From: Closterium sp. NIES-65
Taxonomy: Eukaryota; Streptophyta; Zygnematophyceae; Desmidiales; Closteriaceae
Reading direction: 5' to 3'
NCBI GenBank assembly: GCA_948144175.1
Contig: CANXME010000227.1
Span: 1 to 64,000, forward strand
Length of the DNA stretch: 64,000 bases
This document shows, one piece after another, positions 21,641 through 36,000 of the stretch. How positions within the stretch are numbered: position 1 is the first letter of the stretch; the number at the start of each line of letters is the position of its first letter. The translations under genes were made by a program, and so were the position numbers. A model generated the notes under the pieces. That model saw only the letters and a list, made by a program, of their open reading frames with translations. It was not told where the DNA came from and did no database searches.

Positions 21641-24097
21641 TAACGTGTGCAAAATTGCAAGAACAAGGGCCTAGCGAGTGCAAAATAGTAAGAGGAAGGG
21701 CCTAGCGTGTGCAAAATTGCAAGAACAAGGGCCTAGCGAGTGCAAAATAGGAAGAGCAAGGGCCTAGCGTGCGCAAAAAATCAAGAACAAGGGCATAGCG
21801 TTCGCGAAATAGCAAGAGCAAGGGCCTAGCATGTGCGAAATAAAAAGAACAAGGGCATAGCGTGTGCAAAATAGCAAGAGCAACGGCCTAGCGTGTCCAA
21901 AACAAAAACAACAAGGGCATAGCGTGTGCAAAATAGCAAGAACAAGGGCCTAGCGTGTGAAAATTAAAAAGAACAAGGGCCTAGCGTGTGCAAAATAAAA
22001 ACAACAAGGGTCTAGCATGTGCAAAATAGCAAGAGCAAGGGCCTAGCGTGTGCAAAATAAAAAGAACAAGGGCATAGCGTATGCAAAATTGCAAGAAAAA
22101 GGGCCTAGCGTGTGCAAAATAAAAAGAACAAGGGCCTAGCGTGTGCAAAATAAAAAGAACAAGGGCCTAGCGTGTGCAAAATTGCAAGAACAAGGGCCTA
22201 ACGTGTGCAAAATTGCAAGAACAAGGGCCTAGCGAGTGCAAAATAGCAAGAGCAAGGGCCTAGTGTGTGCAAAAAATCAAGAACAAGAGCCTAGCGTTCG
22301 CGAAATAGCAAGAACAAGGGCCTAGTGTGTGCAAAATAAAAAGAACAAGGGTCTAGCATGTGCAAAATTGCAAGATCAAGGGCCTAGCATGTGCAAAATA
22401 AAAAGAACAAGGGCATAGCGTGTGCAAAATAAAAAAAACAAGGGCCTAGCGTGTGCAAAATAAAAAGAACAAGGGCCTAGCGTGTGCAAAATTGCAAGAA
22501 CAAGGGCCTAGCGTGTGCAAAATTGCAAGAACAAGGGCCTAGCGAGTGCAAAATAGCAAGAGCAATGGCCTAAAAGTGTGCAAAAAATCAAGAACAAGGG
22601 CCTAGCGTGTGCAAAATTGCAAGAACAAGGGCCTAACGTGTGCAAAATTGCAAGAACAAGGGCCTAGCGAGTGCAAAATAGCAAGAGCAAGGGCCTAGCA
22701 TGTGCAAAATAAAAAGAACAAGGGCCTAGCATGTGCAAAATTGCAAGAACAAGGGCCTAGCATGTGCAAAATAAAAAGAACAAGGGCATAGCGTGTGCAA
22801 AATAAAAAGAACAAGGGCATAGCGTGTGCAAAATAAAAAGAACAAGGGCCTAGCGTGTGCAAAATAAAAAGAACAAGGGCCTAGCGTGTGCAAAATTGCA
22901 AGAACAAGGGCCTAGCGTGTGCAAAATTGCAAGAACAAGGGCCTAGCGAGTGCAAACTCGCAAGAGCAAGGGCCTAGCGTGTGCAAAAAATCAAGAACAA
23001 GGGCCTAGCGTTCGCGAAATAGCAAGAACAAGGGCCTAGCGTGTGCAAAATGAAAAGAACAAGGGTCTAGGATGTGCAAATTTGCAAGAACAAGGGCCTA
23101 GCGTGTGCAAAATAAAAAGAACAAGGGCATAGCGAGTGCAAAATAGCAAGGACAAGGGCCTAGCGTGTGCAAAATAGCAAGAACAAGGGCCTAGCGTGTG
23201 CAAAATAGCAAGAACAAGGGCCTACCATGTGTAAAATTGCAAGAACAAGGGCCTAGCGTGTGCAAAATTGCAAGAACAAGGGCCTAGCGAGTGCAACATA
23301 GCAAGAGCAAGGGCGTAGCGTGTGGAAAATAAAAAGAACAAGGGCATAGCCTGTGCAAAATAGCAAGAACAAAGGCCTAGCGTGTGCAAAATAAAAAGAA
23401 CTAGGGCCTAGCGTGTGCAAAATAAAAAGAACAAGGGCCTAGCGTGTGCAAAATTGCAAGAACAAGGGCCTAGCGTGTGCAAAATTGCAAGAACAAGGGC
23501 CTAGCGAGTGCAAACTCGCAAGAGCAAGGGCCTAGCGTGTGCAAAAAATCAAGAACAAGGGCCTAGCGTTCACGAAGCTGCAAGAACAAGGGCCTAGCGT
23601 GTGCAAAATGAAAAGAACAAGGGTCTAGGATGTGCAAATTTGCAAGAACAAGGGCCTAGCGTGTGCAAAATAAAAAGAACAAGGGCATAGCGAGTGCAAA
23701 ATAGCAAGGACAAGGGCCTAGCGTGTGCAAAATAGCAAGAACAAGGGCCTAGCGTGTGCAAAATAGCAAGAACAAGGGCCTACCATGTGCAAAATTGCAA
23801 GAACAAGGGCCTAGCGTGTGCAAAATTGCAAGAACAAGGGCCTAGCGAGTGCAACATAGCAAGAGCAAGGGCCTAGCGTGTGCAAAATAAAAAGAACAAG
23901 GGCATAGCCTGTGCAAAATAGCAAGAACAAAGGCCTAGCGTGTGCAAAATAAAAAGAACGAGGGCCTAGCGTGTGCAAAATAAAAAGAACAAGGGCCTAG
24001 CGTGTGCAAAATTGCAAGAACAAGGGCCTAACGTGTGCAAAATTGCAAGAACAAGGGCCTAGCGGGTGCAAAATAGCAAGAGCAAGGGCCTAGCGTG
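21641..24097. repeat. Satellite A, 31-bp tandem array (right block)
   Basis: The array that Copia-B split continues here with about 79 monomers. Its monomer order repeats that of 7629 onward and 11536 onward, with a two-monomer loss (TAAAAGTGTG lies 930 bp in rather than 992). A further 560-bp (18-monomer) local duplication shows in the TGCAAACTCGC monomers at 22951 and 23511. No gene is seen. Confidence 0.95.
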
Positions 24098-27000
24098 AAC
24101 GTAAGGGTTACGCAAATAGAAAGTAGGAAATATATTCTTCTAGTGAACGTAAGGGTTTGAAAGGTAACTAACGCACATGTGTAGAGAAAATTGTGCATCG
24201 GCCAGTCTGGCCAGCATTTCGCACTTATAGTGCAACTAGGGCCAAGGAGAACGGAAACGCTCATTTCTCAAAAAGTAGAGGGAATCTAGCGGTCTCACCC
24301 GATCAGAAGGTGGAAAATATATAAATATAGTGAGCTAATAAGGTTCGGAAGGAATCTAATGCATATGTATATGGAAAATGGTGCATTGGCCAGGTCGGTC
24401 AGTATGGGAACTTAGAGTGCAAATGCCTGGGAGAACGGAACCGCTCAGATCTCGCATAGTACACGGAATCTAGTGGTCTCACTAAAATAGAAGGTAGGAA
24501 ATAAATTCATCTAGTGAACGTAAGGGTTTGAAAGGTAACTAACGCACATGTGTAGAGAAAATGGTGCATCGGCCAGTCTGGCCGGCATTTCGCACTTATA
24601 GTGCAAGTAGGGCCAAGGAGAATTGAAACCCTCGTTTCTCAAAAAGTAGAGGGAATCTACCGGTCTCACTCGATCAGAAGGTGGGAAATATATAAATCTA
24701 GTGAGCTAATAAGGTTTGAAAGGAATCTAATGCATATGTATATGGAAAATGGTGCATTGGCCAGGTCGGTCAGTATGGGAACTTAGAGTGCAAATGCCTG
24801 GGAGAACGGAACCGCTCAGATCTCGCATAGTACACAGAATCTAGTGGTCTCACTCAAATAGCAGGTAGGAAATATATTCATTTAGTGAATGTAAGGGTTT
24901 GAAAGGTAACTAACACACATGTGTCGAGAAAATGGTGCATTGGCCAGTCTGGCCGGCATTTCGCACTTATAGTGCAAGTAGGGCCAAGGAGAACGGAAAC
25001 GCTCATTTCTCAAAAAGTAAAGGGAATCTAGCAGTCTCACTCGATCAGAAGGTGGGAAATATATAAATCTAGTGAGCTAATAAGGTTCGGAAGGAATCTA
25101 ATGCATATGTATATGGAAAGTGGTGCATTGGCCAGGTCGGTCAGTAAGGCAACTTAGAGTGCAAATGCCTGGGAGAACGGAACCGCTCAGATCTCGCATA
25201 ATAGACGGAATCTAGTGGTCTCACTCAAATAGAAGGTAGGAAATAAATTCATCTAGTGAACGTAAGGGTTTGAAAGGTAACTAACGCACATGTGTAAAGA
25301 AAATGGTGCATCGGCCAGTCTGGCCGGCATTTCGCACTCATAGTGCAGGTGGGGCCAGAGAGAACGGAAACGCTCGTTTCTCAAAAAGTAGAGGGAATCT
25401 AACGGTCTCACTCGATCAGAAGGTGGGAAATATATAAATCTAGTCAGCTAATAAGGATTGAAAGGAATCTAATGCATATGTATATGGAAAATGGTGCATT
25501 GGCCAGGTCGGTCAGTATGGGAACTTAGAGTGCAAATGCCAGGAAGAACCGAAGCGCTCAGATCTCGCATAGTATACGGAATCTAGTGGTCTTACTCAAA
25601 TAGAAGGTAGGAAATAAATTCATCTTGTGAACGTAAGGGTTTGAAAGGTAACTAACGCACATGTGTTGAGAAAATGGTGCATCGGCCAGTCAGGCCGGCA
25701 TTTTGCACTTATAGTGCAAGTAGGGCCAAGGAGAACGGAAACGCTCATTTCTCAAAAAGTAAAGGGAATCTAGCGGTCTCACTCGATCAGAAGGTGGGAA
25801 ATATATAAATCTAGTGAGCTAATAAGGTTCGAAAGGAATCTAATGCATATGTATGTGGAAAATGGTGCATTGGCCATGTGGGTCAGTATGGGAACTTAGA
25901 GTGCAAATGCCAGGGAGAACGGAAGCGCTCAGATCTCGCATAGTACACGGAATCTAGTGGTCTCACTCAAATAGAAGGTAGGAAATAAATTCATCTAGTG
26001 AACGTAAGGGTTTGAAAGGTAACTAACGCACATGTGTAGAGAAAATGGTGCATCTGCCAGTCTGGCCGGCATTTCGCACTTATAGTGCAAGTAGGGCCAA
26101 GGAGAACGGAAACGCTCATTTATCAAAAAGTAAAGGGAATCTAGCGGTCTCAGTCGATCAGAAGGTGGGAAATATATAAATCTAGTGAGCTAATAAGGTT
26201 CGGAAGGAATCTAATGCATATGTATATGGAAAGTGGTGCATTGGCCAGGTCGGTCAGTATGGGAACTTAGAGTGCAAATGCCTGGGAGAACGGAACCGCT
26301 CAGATCTCGCATAATACACGGAATCTAGTGGTCTCACTCAAATATAAGGTAGGAAATATATTCATCTAGTGAACGTAAGGGTTTGAAAGGTAACTAACGC
26401 ACATGTGTAGAGAAAATGGTGCATCGGCCAGTCTGGCCGGCATTTCGCACTCATAGTGCAGGTGGGGCCAGGTAGAACGGAAACGCTCGTTTCTCAAAAA
26501 GTAGAGGGAATCTAGCGGTCTCACTTGATCAGAAGGTGGAAAATATATAAATCTAGTGAGCTAATAAGGTTCGAAAGGAATCTAATGCATATGTATATGG
26601 AAAGTGGTGCATTGACGAGGTCGGTCAGTATGGGAACTTATAGTGCAAATGCCAGGGAGAACGGAAGCGCTCAGATCTCGCATAGTACACGGAATCTAGT
26701 GGTCTCACTCAAATACAAGGTAGGAAATAAATTCATCTAGTGAACGTAAGGGTTTGAAAGGTAACTAACGCACATGTGTAGAGAAAATGGAGCATTGGCC
26801 AGTCTGGCCGGCATTTCCTACTTATAGTGCAAGTAGGGCCAAGGAGAACGGAAACGCTCATTTCTCAAAAAGTAAAAGGAATCTAGCGGTCTCACTCGAA
26901 CAAAAGGTGGGAAATATATAAATCTAGTGAGCTAATAAGGTTTGAAAGGAACCTAATGCATATGTATATGGAAAATGGTGCATTGGCCAGGTCGGTCAGT

Positions 27001-30000
27001 ATGGGAACTTAGAGTGCAAATGCCAGGGAGAACGGAAGCGCTCAGATCTCGCATAGTACACGGGATCTAGTGGTCTCACTCAAATAAAAGGTAGGAAATA
27101 AATTCATCTAGTGAACGTAAGGGTTTGAAACGTAACTAACGCACATGTGTAGAGAAAATGGTGCATCGGCCAGTCTATCCGGCATTTCGCACTTATAGTG
27201 CAAGTAAGGCCAAGGAGAACGGAAACGCTCATTTCTCAAAAAAAAAAAAGGGAATCTAGCGGTCTCATTCAATCAGAAGGTGGGAAATATATAAATCTAG
27301 CGAGCTAATAAGGTTCGGAAGGAATCTAATGCATATGTATATGGAAAGTGGTGCATTGGCCAGGTCGGTCAGTATGGGAACTTAGAGTGCAAATGCGTGG
27401 GAGAACGGAACCGCTCAGGTCTCGCATAATACACCGAATCTAGTGGTCTCACTCAAATATAAGGTAGGAAATATATTCATCTAGTGAACGTAAGGGTTTG
27501 AAAGGTAACTAACGCACATGTGTAGAGAAAATGGTGCATCGGACAATCTGGCCGGCATTTCGCACTCATAGTGCAGGTGGGGCCAGGGAGAACAAAAACG
27601 CTCGTTTCTCAAAAAGTAGAGGGAATCTAACGGTCACACTCAATCAAAAGGTGGGAAATATATAAATCTAGTCAGCTAAAAAGGTTTGAAATGTATTCAA
27701 CGCACATGTATAGAGAAAATGGTGCATTGGCAAGGTCGGTCAGTATCGGAAATTAAAATGCAAATGCCAGGGAGAACTGAAGCGCTCAGATCTCGCATAG
27801 TACACGGAATCAAGTGGTCTCACTCAAATAGAAAGTAGGAAATATATTTATCTAGTGAACGTAAGGGTTTGAAAGGTAACTAACGCACATGTGTAGAGAA
27901 AATGGTGCATCGGCTAGTCTGGCCGGCATTTCGCACTTATAGTGCAAGTAGGGCCAAGGAGAATGGAAACGCTCATTTCTCAAAAAGTAAAGGGAATCTA
28001 GCGATCTCACTCGATCAGAAGGTGGGAAATATATAAATCTAGTGAGCTAATAAGGTTCGGAAGGAATCTAATGCATATGTATATGGAAAGTGGTGCATTG
28101 GCCAGGTCGGTCAGTATGGGAACTTAGAGTGCAAATGCGTGGGAGAACGGAACCGCTCAGATCTCGCATAGTACACGGAATCTAGTGGTCTCACTCAAAT
28201 ATAAGGTAGGAAATAAATTCATCTAGTGAACGTAAGGGTTTGAAAGGTAACTAACGCACATGTGTAGAGAAAATGGTGCATCGGCCAGTCTGGCCGGCAT
28301 TTCGCACTCATAGTGCAGGTGGGGCCAGGGAGAACGGAAACGCTTGTTTCTCAAAAAAAAGAGGGAATCTAACGGTCTCACTCAATCAGAAGGTAGGAAA
28401 TATATAAATCTAGTCAGCTAAAAAGGTTTGAAATGTATTCAACGCTCATGTATAGAGAAAATGGTGCATTGGCCAGGTCGGTCAGTATCAGAACTTAAAA
28501 TGCAAATGCCAGGGAGAACGGAAGCGCTCAGATCTCGCATAGTACACGGAATCAAGTGGTCTCACTCAAATAGAAAGTAGGAAATATATTCATCTAGTGA
28601 TCTTAAGGGTTTGAAAGGTAACTAACGCACATGTGTAGAGAAAATTGTGCATCGGCCAGTCTGGCCGGCATTTCGCACTTATAGTGCAACTAGGGCCAAG
28701 GAGAACGGAAACGCTCATTTCTCAAAAAGTAGAGGGAATCTAGCGGTCTCACTCAATCAGAAGGTGGGAAATATATAAATCTAGTGAGCTAATAAAGTTT
28801 GAAAGGAATCTAATGCATATGTATATGGAAAATGGTGCATTGGCCAGGTCGGTCAGTATGGGAACTTAGAGTGCAAATGCCAGGGAGAACGGAAGCGCTC
28901 TGATCTCGCATAGTACATGGAATCTAGTGGTCTCACTCAAATAGAAGGTAGGAAATAAATTCATCTAGTGAACGTAAGGGTTTGAAACGTAACTAACGCA
29001 CATGTGTAGAGAAAATGGTGCATCGGCCAGTCTGGCCGGCATTTCGCACTTATAGTGCAAGTAGGGCCAAGGAGAACGGAAACGCTCATTTCTCAAAAAG
29101 TAAAGGGAATCTAGCGGTCTCACTCGATCAGAAGGTGGGAAATATATAAATCTAGTGAGCTAATAAGGTTTGAAAGGAATCTAATGCATATGTATATGGA
29201 AAATGGTGCATTGGCCAGGTCGGTCGGTATGGGAACGTAGAGTGCAAATGTCAGGGAGAACGGAAGCGCTCAGGTCCTGCATAGTACACGGAATCTAGTG
29301 GTCTCACTCAAATAGAAGGTAGGAAATAAATTCATCTAGTGAATGTAAGGGTTTGAAAGGTAACTAACGCACATGTGTAGAGAAAATGGTGCATCGGCCA
29401 ATCTGGCCGGCATTTCGCACTTATATTGCAAGTAGGGCCAAGGAGAACGGAAACGCTCATTTCTCAAAAAGTAGAGGGAATCTAGCGGTCTCACTCGATC
29501 AGAAGGTGGGAAATATATAAATCTAGTGAGCTAATAAGGCTCGGAAGGAATCTAATGCATATGTATATAGAAAGTGGTGCATTGGCCAGGTCGGTCAGTA
29601 TGGGAACTTAGAGTGCGAATGCGTGGTAGAACGGAACCGCTGAGATCTCGCATAATACACGGAATCTAGTGGTCTCACTCGGATATAAGGTAGGAAATAT
29701 ATTCATCTAGTGAACGTAAGGGTTTGAAAGGTAACTAACGCACATGTGTAGAGAAAATGGTGCATCGGCTAGTCTGGCTGGCATTTCGCACTCATAGTGC
29801 ACGTGTGGCCACGGAGAACGGAAACGCTCGTTTCTCAAAAAGTAGAGGGAATCTAACGGTCTCACTCGATCAGAAGGTGGGAAATATATAAATCTAGTTA
29901 GCTAAAAAGGTTTGAAATGTATTCAACGCACATGTATATAGAAAATGGTGCATTCGCCACGTCGGTCAGTATCGGAACTTAAAATGCAAATGCCAAGGAG

Positions 30001-33000
30001 AACAGAAGCGCTCAGATCTCGCATAGTACACGGAATCAAGTGGTCTCACTCAAATAGAAAGTAGGAAATGTATTCATCTAGTGAACTTAAGGGTTCGAAA
30101 GGTAGCTAACGCACATGTGTAGAGAAAATTGTGCATCGACCAGTCTGGCCGGCATTTCGCACTTATAGTGCAACTAGGGCCAAGGAGAACGGAAACGCTC
30201 ATTTCTCAAAAAGTAGAGGGAATCTAGCGGTCTCACTCAATCAGAAGGTGGAAAATATATAAATCTAGTAAGCTAATAAGGTTTGAAAGGAATCTAAAGC
30301 ATATGTATATAGAAAATGGTGCATTGGCCAGGTCGGTCGGTATGGGAACGTAGAGTGCCAATGTTAGGGAGAACGGAAGCGCTCACGTCTTGCATAGTAC
30401 ACAGAATCTAGTGGTCTCACTCAAATAGAAGGTAGGAAATAAATTCATCTAGTGAACGTAAGGGTTTGAAAAGTAACTAACGCACATGTGTAGAGAAAAT
30501 GGTGCATCGGCCAGTCTGGCCGGCATTTCGCACTTATAGTGCAAGTAGGGCCAAGGAGAACGGAAACGCTCATTTCTCAAAAAGTAAAAGGAATCTAGTG
30601 GTCTCACTCGATCAAAAGGTGGGAAATATATAAATCTTGTGAGCTAATAAGGTTCGGAAGGAATCTAATGCATATGTATATGGAAAGTGGTGCATTGGCT
30701 AGGTCGGTCAGTATGGGAACTTAGAGTGCAAATGCCTGGGAAAACGGAACAGCTCAGATCTCGCATAATTCACGAAATCTAGTGGTCTCACTCAAATAGA
30801 AGGTAGGAAATAAATTCATCTAGTGAACGTAAGGGTTTGAAAGGTAACTAACGCACATGTGTAGAGAAAATGGTGCATCGGCTAGTCTGGCCGGCATTTC
30901 GCACTCATAGTGCAGGTGGGGCCAGGGAGAACGGAAACGCTCGTTTCTCAAAAAGTAGAGGGAATCTAACGGTCTCACTCGATCAGAAGGTGGGAAATAT
31001 ATAAATCTAGTCAGCTAAAAAGGTTTGAAATGTATTCAACGCACATGTATAGAGAAAATGGTGCATTGGCCAGGTCGGTCAGTATCGGAACCTAAAATGC
31101 AAATGCCAGGGAGAACGGAAGCGCTCAGATCTCGCATAGTACACGGAATCTAGTGGTCTCACTCAAATAGAAAGTAGGAAATATATTCATCTAGTGAACG
31201 TAAGGGTTTGAAAGGTAACTAACGCACATGTGTAGAGAAAATTGTGCATCGGCCAGTCTGGCCGGCATTTCGCACTTATAGTGCAACTAGGGCCAAGGAG
31301 AACGGAAACGCTCATTTCTCAAAAAGTAGAGGGAATCTAGCGGTCTCACTCGATCAGAAGGTGGGAAATATATAAATCTAGTGAGCTAATAAGGTTCGAA
31401 AGGAATCTAATGCATATGTATATGGAAAATGGTGCATTGGCCAGGTCGGTCGGTATGGGAACGTAGAGTGCAAATGTTAGGGAGAACGAAAGCGCTCAGG
31501 TCTTGCATAGTACACAGAATCTAGTGGTCTCACTCAAAAAGAAGGTAGGAAATGAATTCATCTAGTGAACGTAAGGGTTTGAAAAGTAACTTACGCACAT
31601 GTGTAGAGAAAATGGTGCATCGGCCAGTCTGGCCGGCATTTCGCACTTATAGTGCAAGTAGGGCCAAGGAGAACGGAAACGCTTATTTCTCAAAAAGTTA
31701 AGGGAATCTAGCGGTCTCACTCGATCAGAAGGTTTGAAATATATAAATCTAGTGAGCTAATAAGGTTCGAAAGGAATCTAATGCATATGTATATGGAAAA
31801 TGGTGCATTGGCCAGGTCGGTCGGTATGGGAACGTAAAGTGCAAATGTTAGGGAGAACGGAAGCGCTCAGGTCTTGCATAGTACACAGAATCTAGTGGTC
31901 TCACTCAAATAGAAGGTAGGAAATAAATTCATCTAGTGAACGTAAGGGTTTGAAAAGTAACTAACGCACATGTGTAGAGAAAATGGTGCATCGGCCAGTC
32001 TGGCCGGCATTTCGCACTTATAGTGCAAGTAGGGCCAAGGAGAATGGAAACGCTCATTTCTCAAAAAGTAAAAGGAATCTAGTGGTCTCACTCGATCAGA
32101 AGGTGTGAAATATATAAATCTTGTGAGCTAATAAGGTTCGGAAGGAATCTAATGCATATGTATATGGAAAGTGGTGCATTGGCCAGGTCGGTCAGTATGG
32201 GAACTTAGAGTGCAAATGCCTGGGAGAACGGAACCGCTCAGATCTCGCATAATTCACGAAATCTAGTGGTCTCACTCAAATAGAAGGTAGGAAATAAATT
32301 CATCCAGTGAACGTAAGGGTTTGAAAGGTAACTAACGCACATGTGTAGAGAAAATGGTGCATCGGCCAGTCTGGCCGGCATTTCGCAGTTATAGTGCAGG
32401 TGGGGCCAAGGAGAACGGAAACGCTCGTTTCTCAAAAAGTAGAGGGAATCTAACGGTCTCACTCGATCACAAGGTGGGAAATATATAAATCTAGTCAGCT
32501 AAAAAGGTTTGAAATGTATTCAACGCACATGTATAGAGAAAATGGTGCATTGGCCAGGTCGGTCAGTATCGGAACCTAAAATGCAAATGCCAGGGAGAAC
32601 GGAAGCGCTCAGATCTCGCATAGTACACGGAATCAAGTGGTCTCACTCAAATAGAAAGTAGGAAATATATTCATCTAGTGAACGTAAGGGTTTGAAAGGT
32701 AACTAACGCACATGTGTAGAGAAAATTGTGCATCGGCCAGTCTGGCCGGCATTTCGCACTTATAGTGCAACTAGGGCCAAGGAGAACGGAAACGCTCATT
32801 TCTCAAAAAGTAGAGGGAATCTAGCGGTCTCACTCGATCAGAAGGTGGGAAATATATAAATCTAGTGAGCTAATAAGGTTCGAAAGGAATCTAATGCAAA
32901 TGTATATGGAAAATGGTGCATTGGCCAGGTCGGTCAGTATCGGAACTTAAAATGCAAATGCCAGGGAGAACGGAAGCGCTCAGATCTCGCATAGTACACG

Positions 33001-36000
33001 GAATCAAGTGGTCTCACTCAAATAGAATGTAGGAAATATATTCATCTAGTGAACGTAAGGGTTTGAAAGGTAACTAACGCAGATGTGTAGAGAAAATTGT
33101 GCATCGGCTAGTCTGGCCGGCATTTCGCACTTATAGTGCAACTAGGGCCAAGGAGAACGCAAACGCTCATTTCTCAAAAAGTAAAGGGAATCTAGCGGTC
33201 TCACTCGATCAGAAGGTGGGAAATATATAAATCTAGTGAGCTAATAAGGTTCGAAAGGAATCTAATGCATATGTATATGGAAAATGGTGCATTGGCCAGG
33301 TCGGTCAGTATGGGAACTTAGAGTGCAAATGTCAGGGAGAACGGAAGCGCTCAGATCTCGCATAGTACACGGAATCTAGTGGTCTCACTCAAATAGAAGG
33401 TAGGAAATAAATTCATCTAGTGAACGTAAGGGTTTGAAAGGTAACTAACGCATATGTGTAGAGAAAATGATGCATCGGCCAGTCTGGCCGGCATTTCGCA
33501 CTTATAGTGCAAGTAGGGCCAAGGAGAACGGAAACGCTCATTTCTCAAAAAGTAAAGGGAATCTAGCGGTCTCATCGATCAGAAGGTGGGAAATATATAA
33601 ATCTAGTGAGCTAATAAGGTTTGAAAGGAATCTAATGCATATGTATGTGGAAAATGGTGCATTGGCCAGGTCGGTCAGTATGGGAACTTAGAGTGCAAAT
33701 GCCAGGGAGAACGGAAGCGCTCAGATCTCGCATAGTACACGGAATCTAGTGGTCTCACTCAAATAGAAGGTAGGAAATAAATTCATCTAGTGAACGTAAG
33801 GGTTTGAAAGGTAACTAACGCATATGTGTAGAGAAAATGGTGCATCGGCCAGTCTGGCCGGCATTTCGCACTTATAGTGCAAGTAGGGCCAAGGAGAACG
33901 GAAACGCTCATTTCTCAAAAAGTAGAGGGAATCTAGCGGTCTCACTCGATCAGAAGGTGGGAAATATATAAATATAGTGAGCTAATAAGGTTTGAAAGGA
34001 ATCTAATGCATATGTATATGGAAAATGGTGCATTGGCCAGGTCGGTCAGTATGGGAACTTAGAGTGCAAATGCCAGGGAGAACGGAAGCCCTCAGATCTC
34101 GCATAGTACACGGAATCTAGTGGTCTCACTCAAATAGAAGGTAGGAAATAAATTAATCTAGTGAACGTAAGGGTTTGAAAGGTAACTAACGCACATGTGT
34201 AGAGAAAATGGTGCATCGGCCAGTCTGGCCGGCATTTCGCACTTATAGTGCAAGTAGGGCCAAGGAGAACGGAAACGCTCATTTCTCAAAAAGTAAAGGG
34301 AATCTAGCGGTCTCACTCGATCAGAAGGTGGGAAATATATAAATCTAGTGATCTAATAAGGTTCGGAAGGAATCTAATGCATATGTATATGGAAAGTGGT
34401 GCATTGGCCAGGTCGGTCAGTATGGGAACTTAGTGTGCAAATGCCTGGGAGAACAGAACCGCTAAAATTTTGCATAGTACACGGAATCTAGTGGTCTCAC
34501 TCAAATAGAAGGTAGGAAATAAATTCATCTAGTGAACGTAAGGGTTTGAAAGGTAACTAACGCACATGTGTAGAGAAAATGGTGCATCGGCCAGTCTGGC
34601 CGGCATTTCGCACTTATAGTGCAAGTAGGGACAAGGAGAACGGAAACGCTCATTTCTCAAAAAGTAAAGGGAATCTAGCGGTCTCACTTAATCACAAGGT
34701 GGGAAATATATAAATCTAGTGAGCTAATAAGGTTCGGAAGGAATCTAATGCATATGTATATGGAAAGTGGTGCATTGGCCAGGTCGGTCAGTATGGGAAC
34801 TAAGAGTGCAAATGTCTGGGAGAACGGAACCGCTCAAATCTCGCATAGTACACGGAATCTAGTGGTCTCACTCAAATAGAAGGTAGGAAATAAATTCATC
34901 TAGTGAACGTAAGGGTTTGAAAGGTAACTAACGCACATGTGTAGAGAAAATGGTGCATCGGCCAGTCTGGCCGGCATTTCGCACTTATAGTGCAAGTAGG
35001 GCCAAGGAGAAGGAAAACGCTCATTTCTCAAAAAGTAAAGGGAATCTAGCGGTCTCACTCGATCAGAAGGTGGGAAATATATAAATCTAGTGAGCTAATA
35101 AGGTTCGAAAGGAATCTAATGCATATGTATGTGGAAAATGGTGCATTGGCCATGTGGGTCAGTATGGGAACTTAGAGTGCAAATGCCAGGGAGAACGGAA
35201 GCGCTCAGATGTCGCATAGTACACGGAATCTAGTGGTCTCACTCAAATAGAAGGTAGGAAATAAATTCATCTAGTGAACGTAAGGGTTTGAAAGGTAACT
35301 AACGCACATGTGTAGAGAAAATGGTGCATCGGCCAGTCTGGCCGGCATTTCGCACTTATAGTGCAAGTAGGGCCAAGGAGAACGAAAACGCTCATTTCTC
35401 AAAAAGTAAAGGGAATCTAGCGGTCTCACTTAATCAAAAGGTGGGAAATATATAAATATAGTGAGCTAATAAGTTTCGGAAGGAATCTAATGCATATGTA
35501 TATGGAAAGTGGTGCATTGGCCAGGTCGGTCAGTATGGGAACTTAGAGTGCAAATGTCTGGGAGAACGGAACCGCTCAAATCTCGCATAGTACACGGAAT
35601 CTAGTGGTCTCACTCAAATAGAAGGTAGGAAATAAATTCATCTAGTGAACGTAAGGGTTTGAAAGGTAACTAACGCACGTGTGTAGAGAAAATGGTGCAT
35701 CGGCCAGCCTGGCCGGCATTTCGCACTTATAGTGCAAGTAGGGCCAAGGAGAACGGAAACGCTCATTTCTCAAAAAGTAAAGGGAATCTAGCGGTCTCAC
35801 TTGATCAGAAGGTGGAAATTATATAAATCTAGTGAGCTAATAAGGTTCGAAAGGAATCTAATGCATATGCATGTGGAAAATGGTGCATTGGCCAGGTCGG
35901 TCAGTATCGGAACTTAGAGTGCAAATGCCAGGGAGAACGGAAGCGCTCAGATCTCGCATAGCATACGGAATCAAGTGGTCTCACTCAAATAGAAAGTAGG

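Noticed and set aside
678-24097. Possible CRISPR array, because of short regular repeats
   Set aside because: Monomers are contiguous with no unique spacers, there are no cas genes, and the context is eukaryotic retroelements.
24601-33691. Open frames of 60-74 codons in satellite B
   Set aside because: They recur with the 371-bp unit, on either strand, and end by chance. Nothing resembles a protein family.
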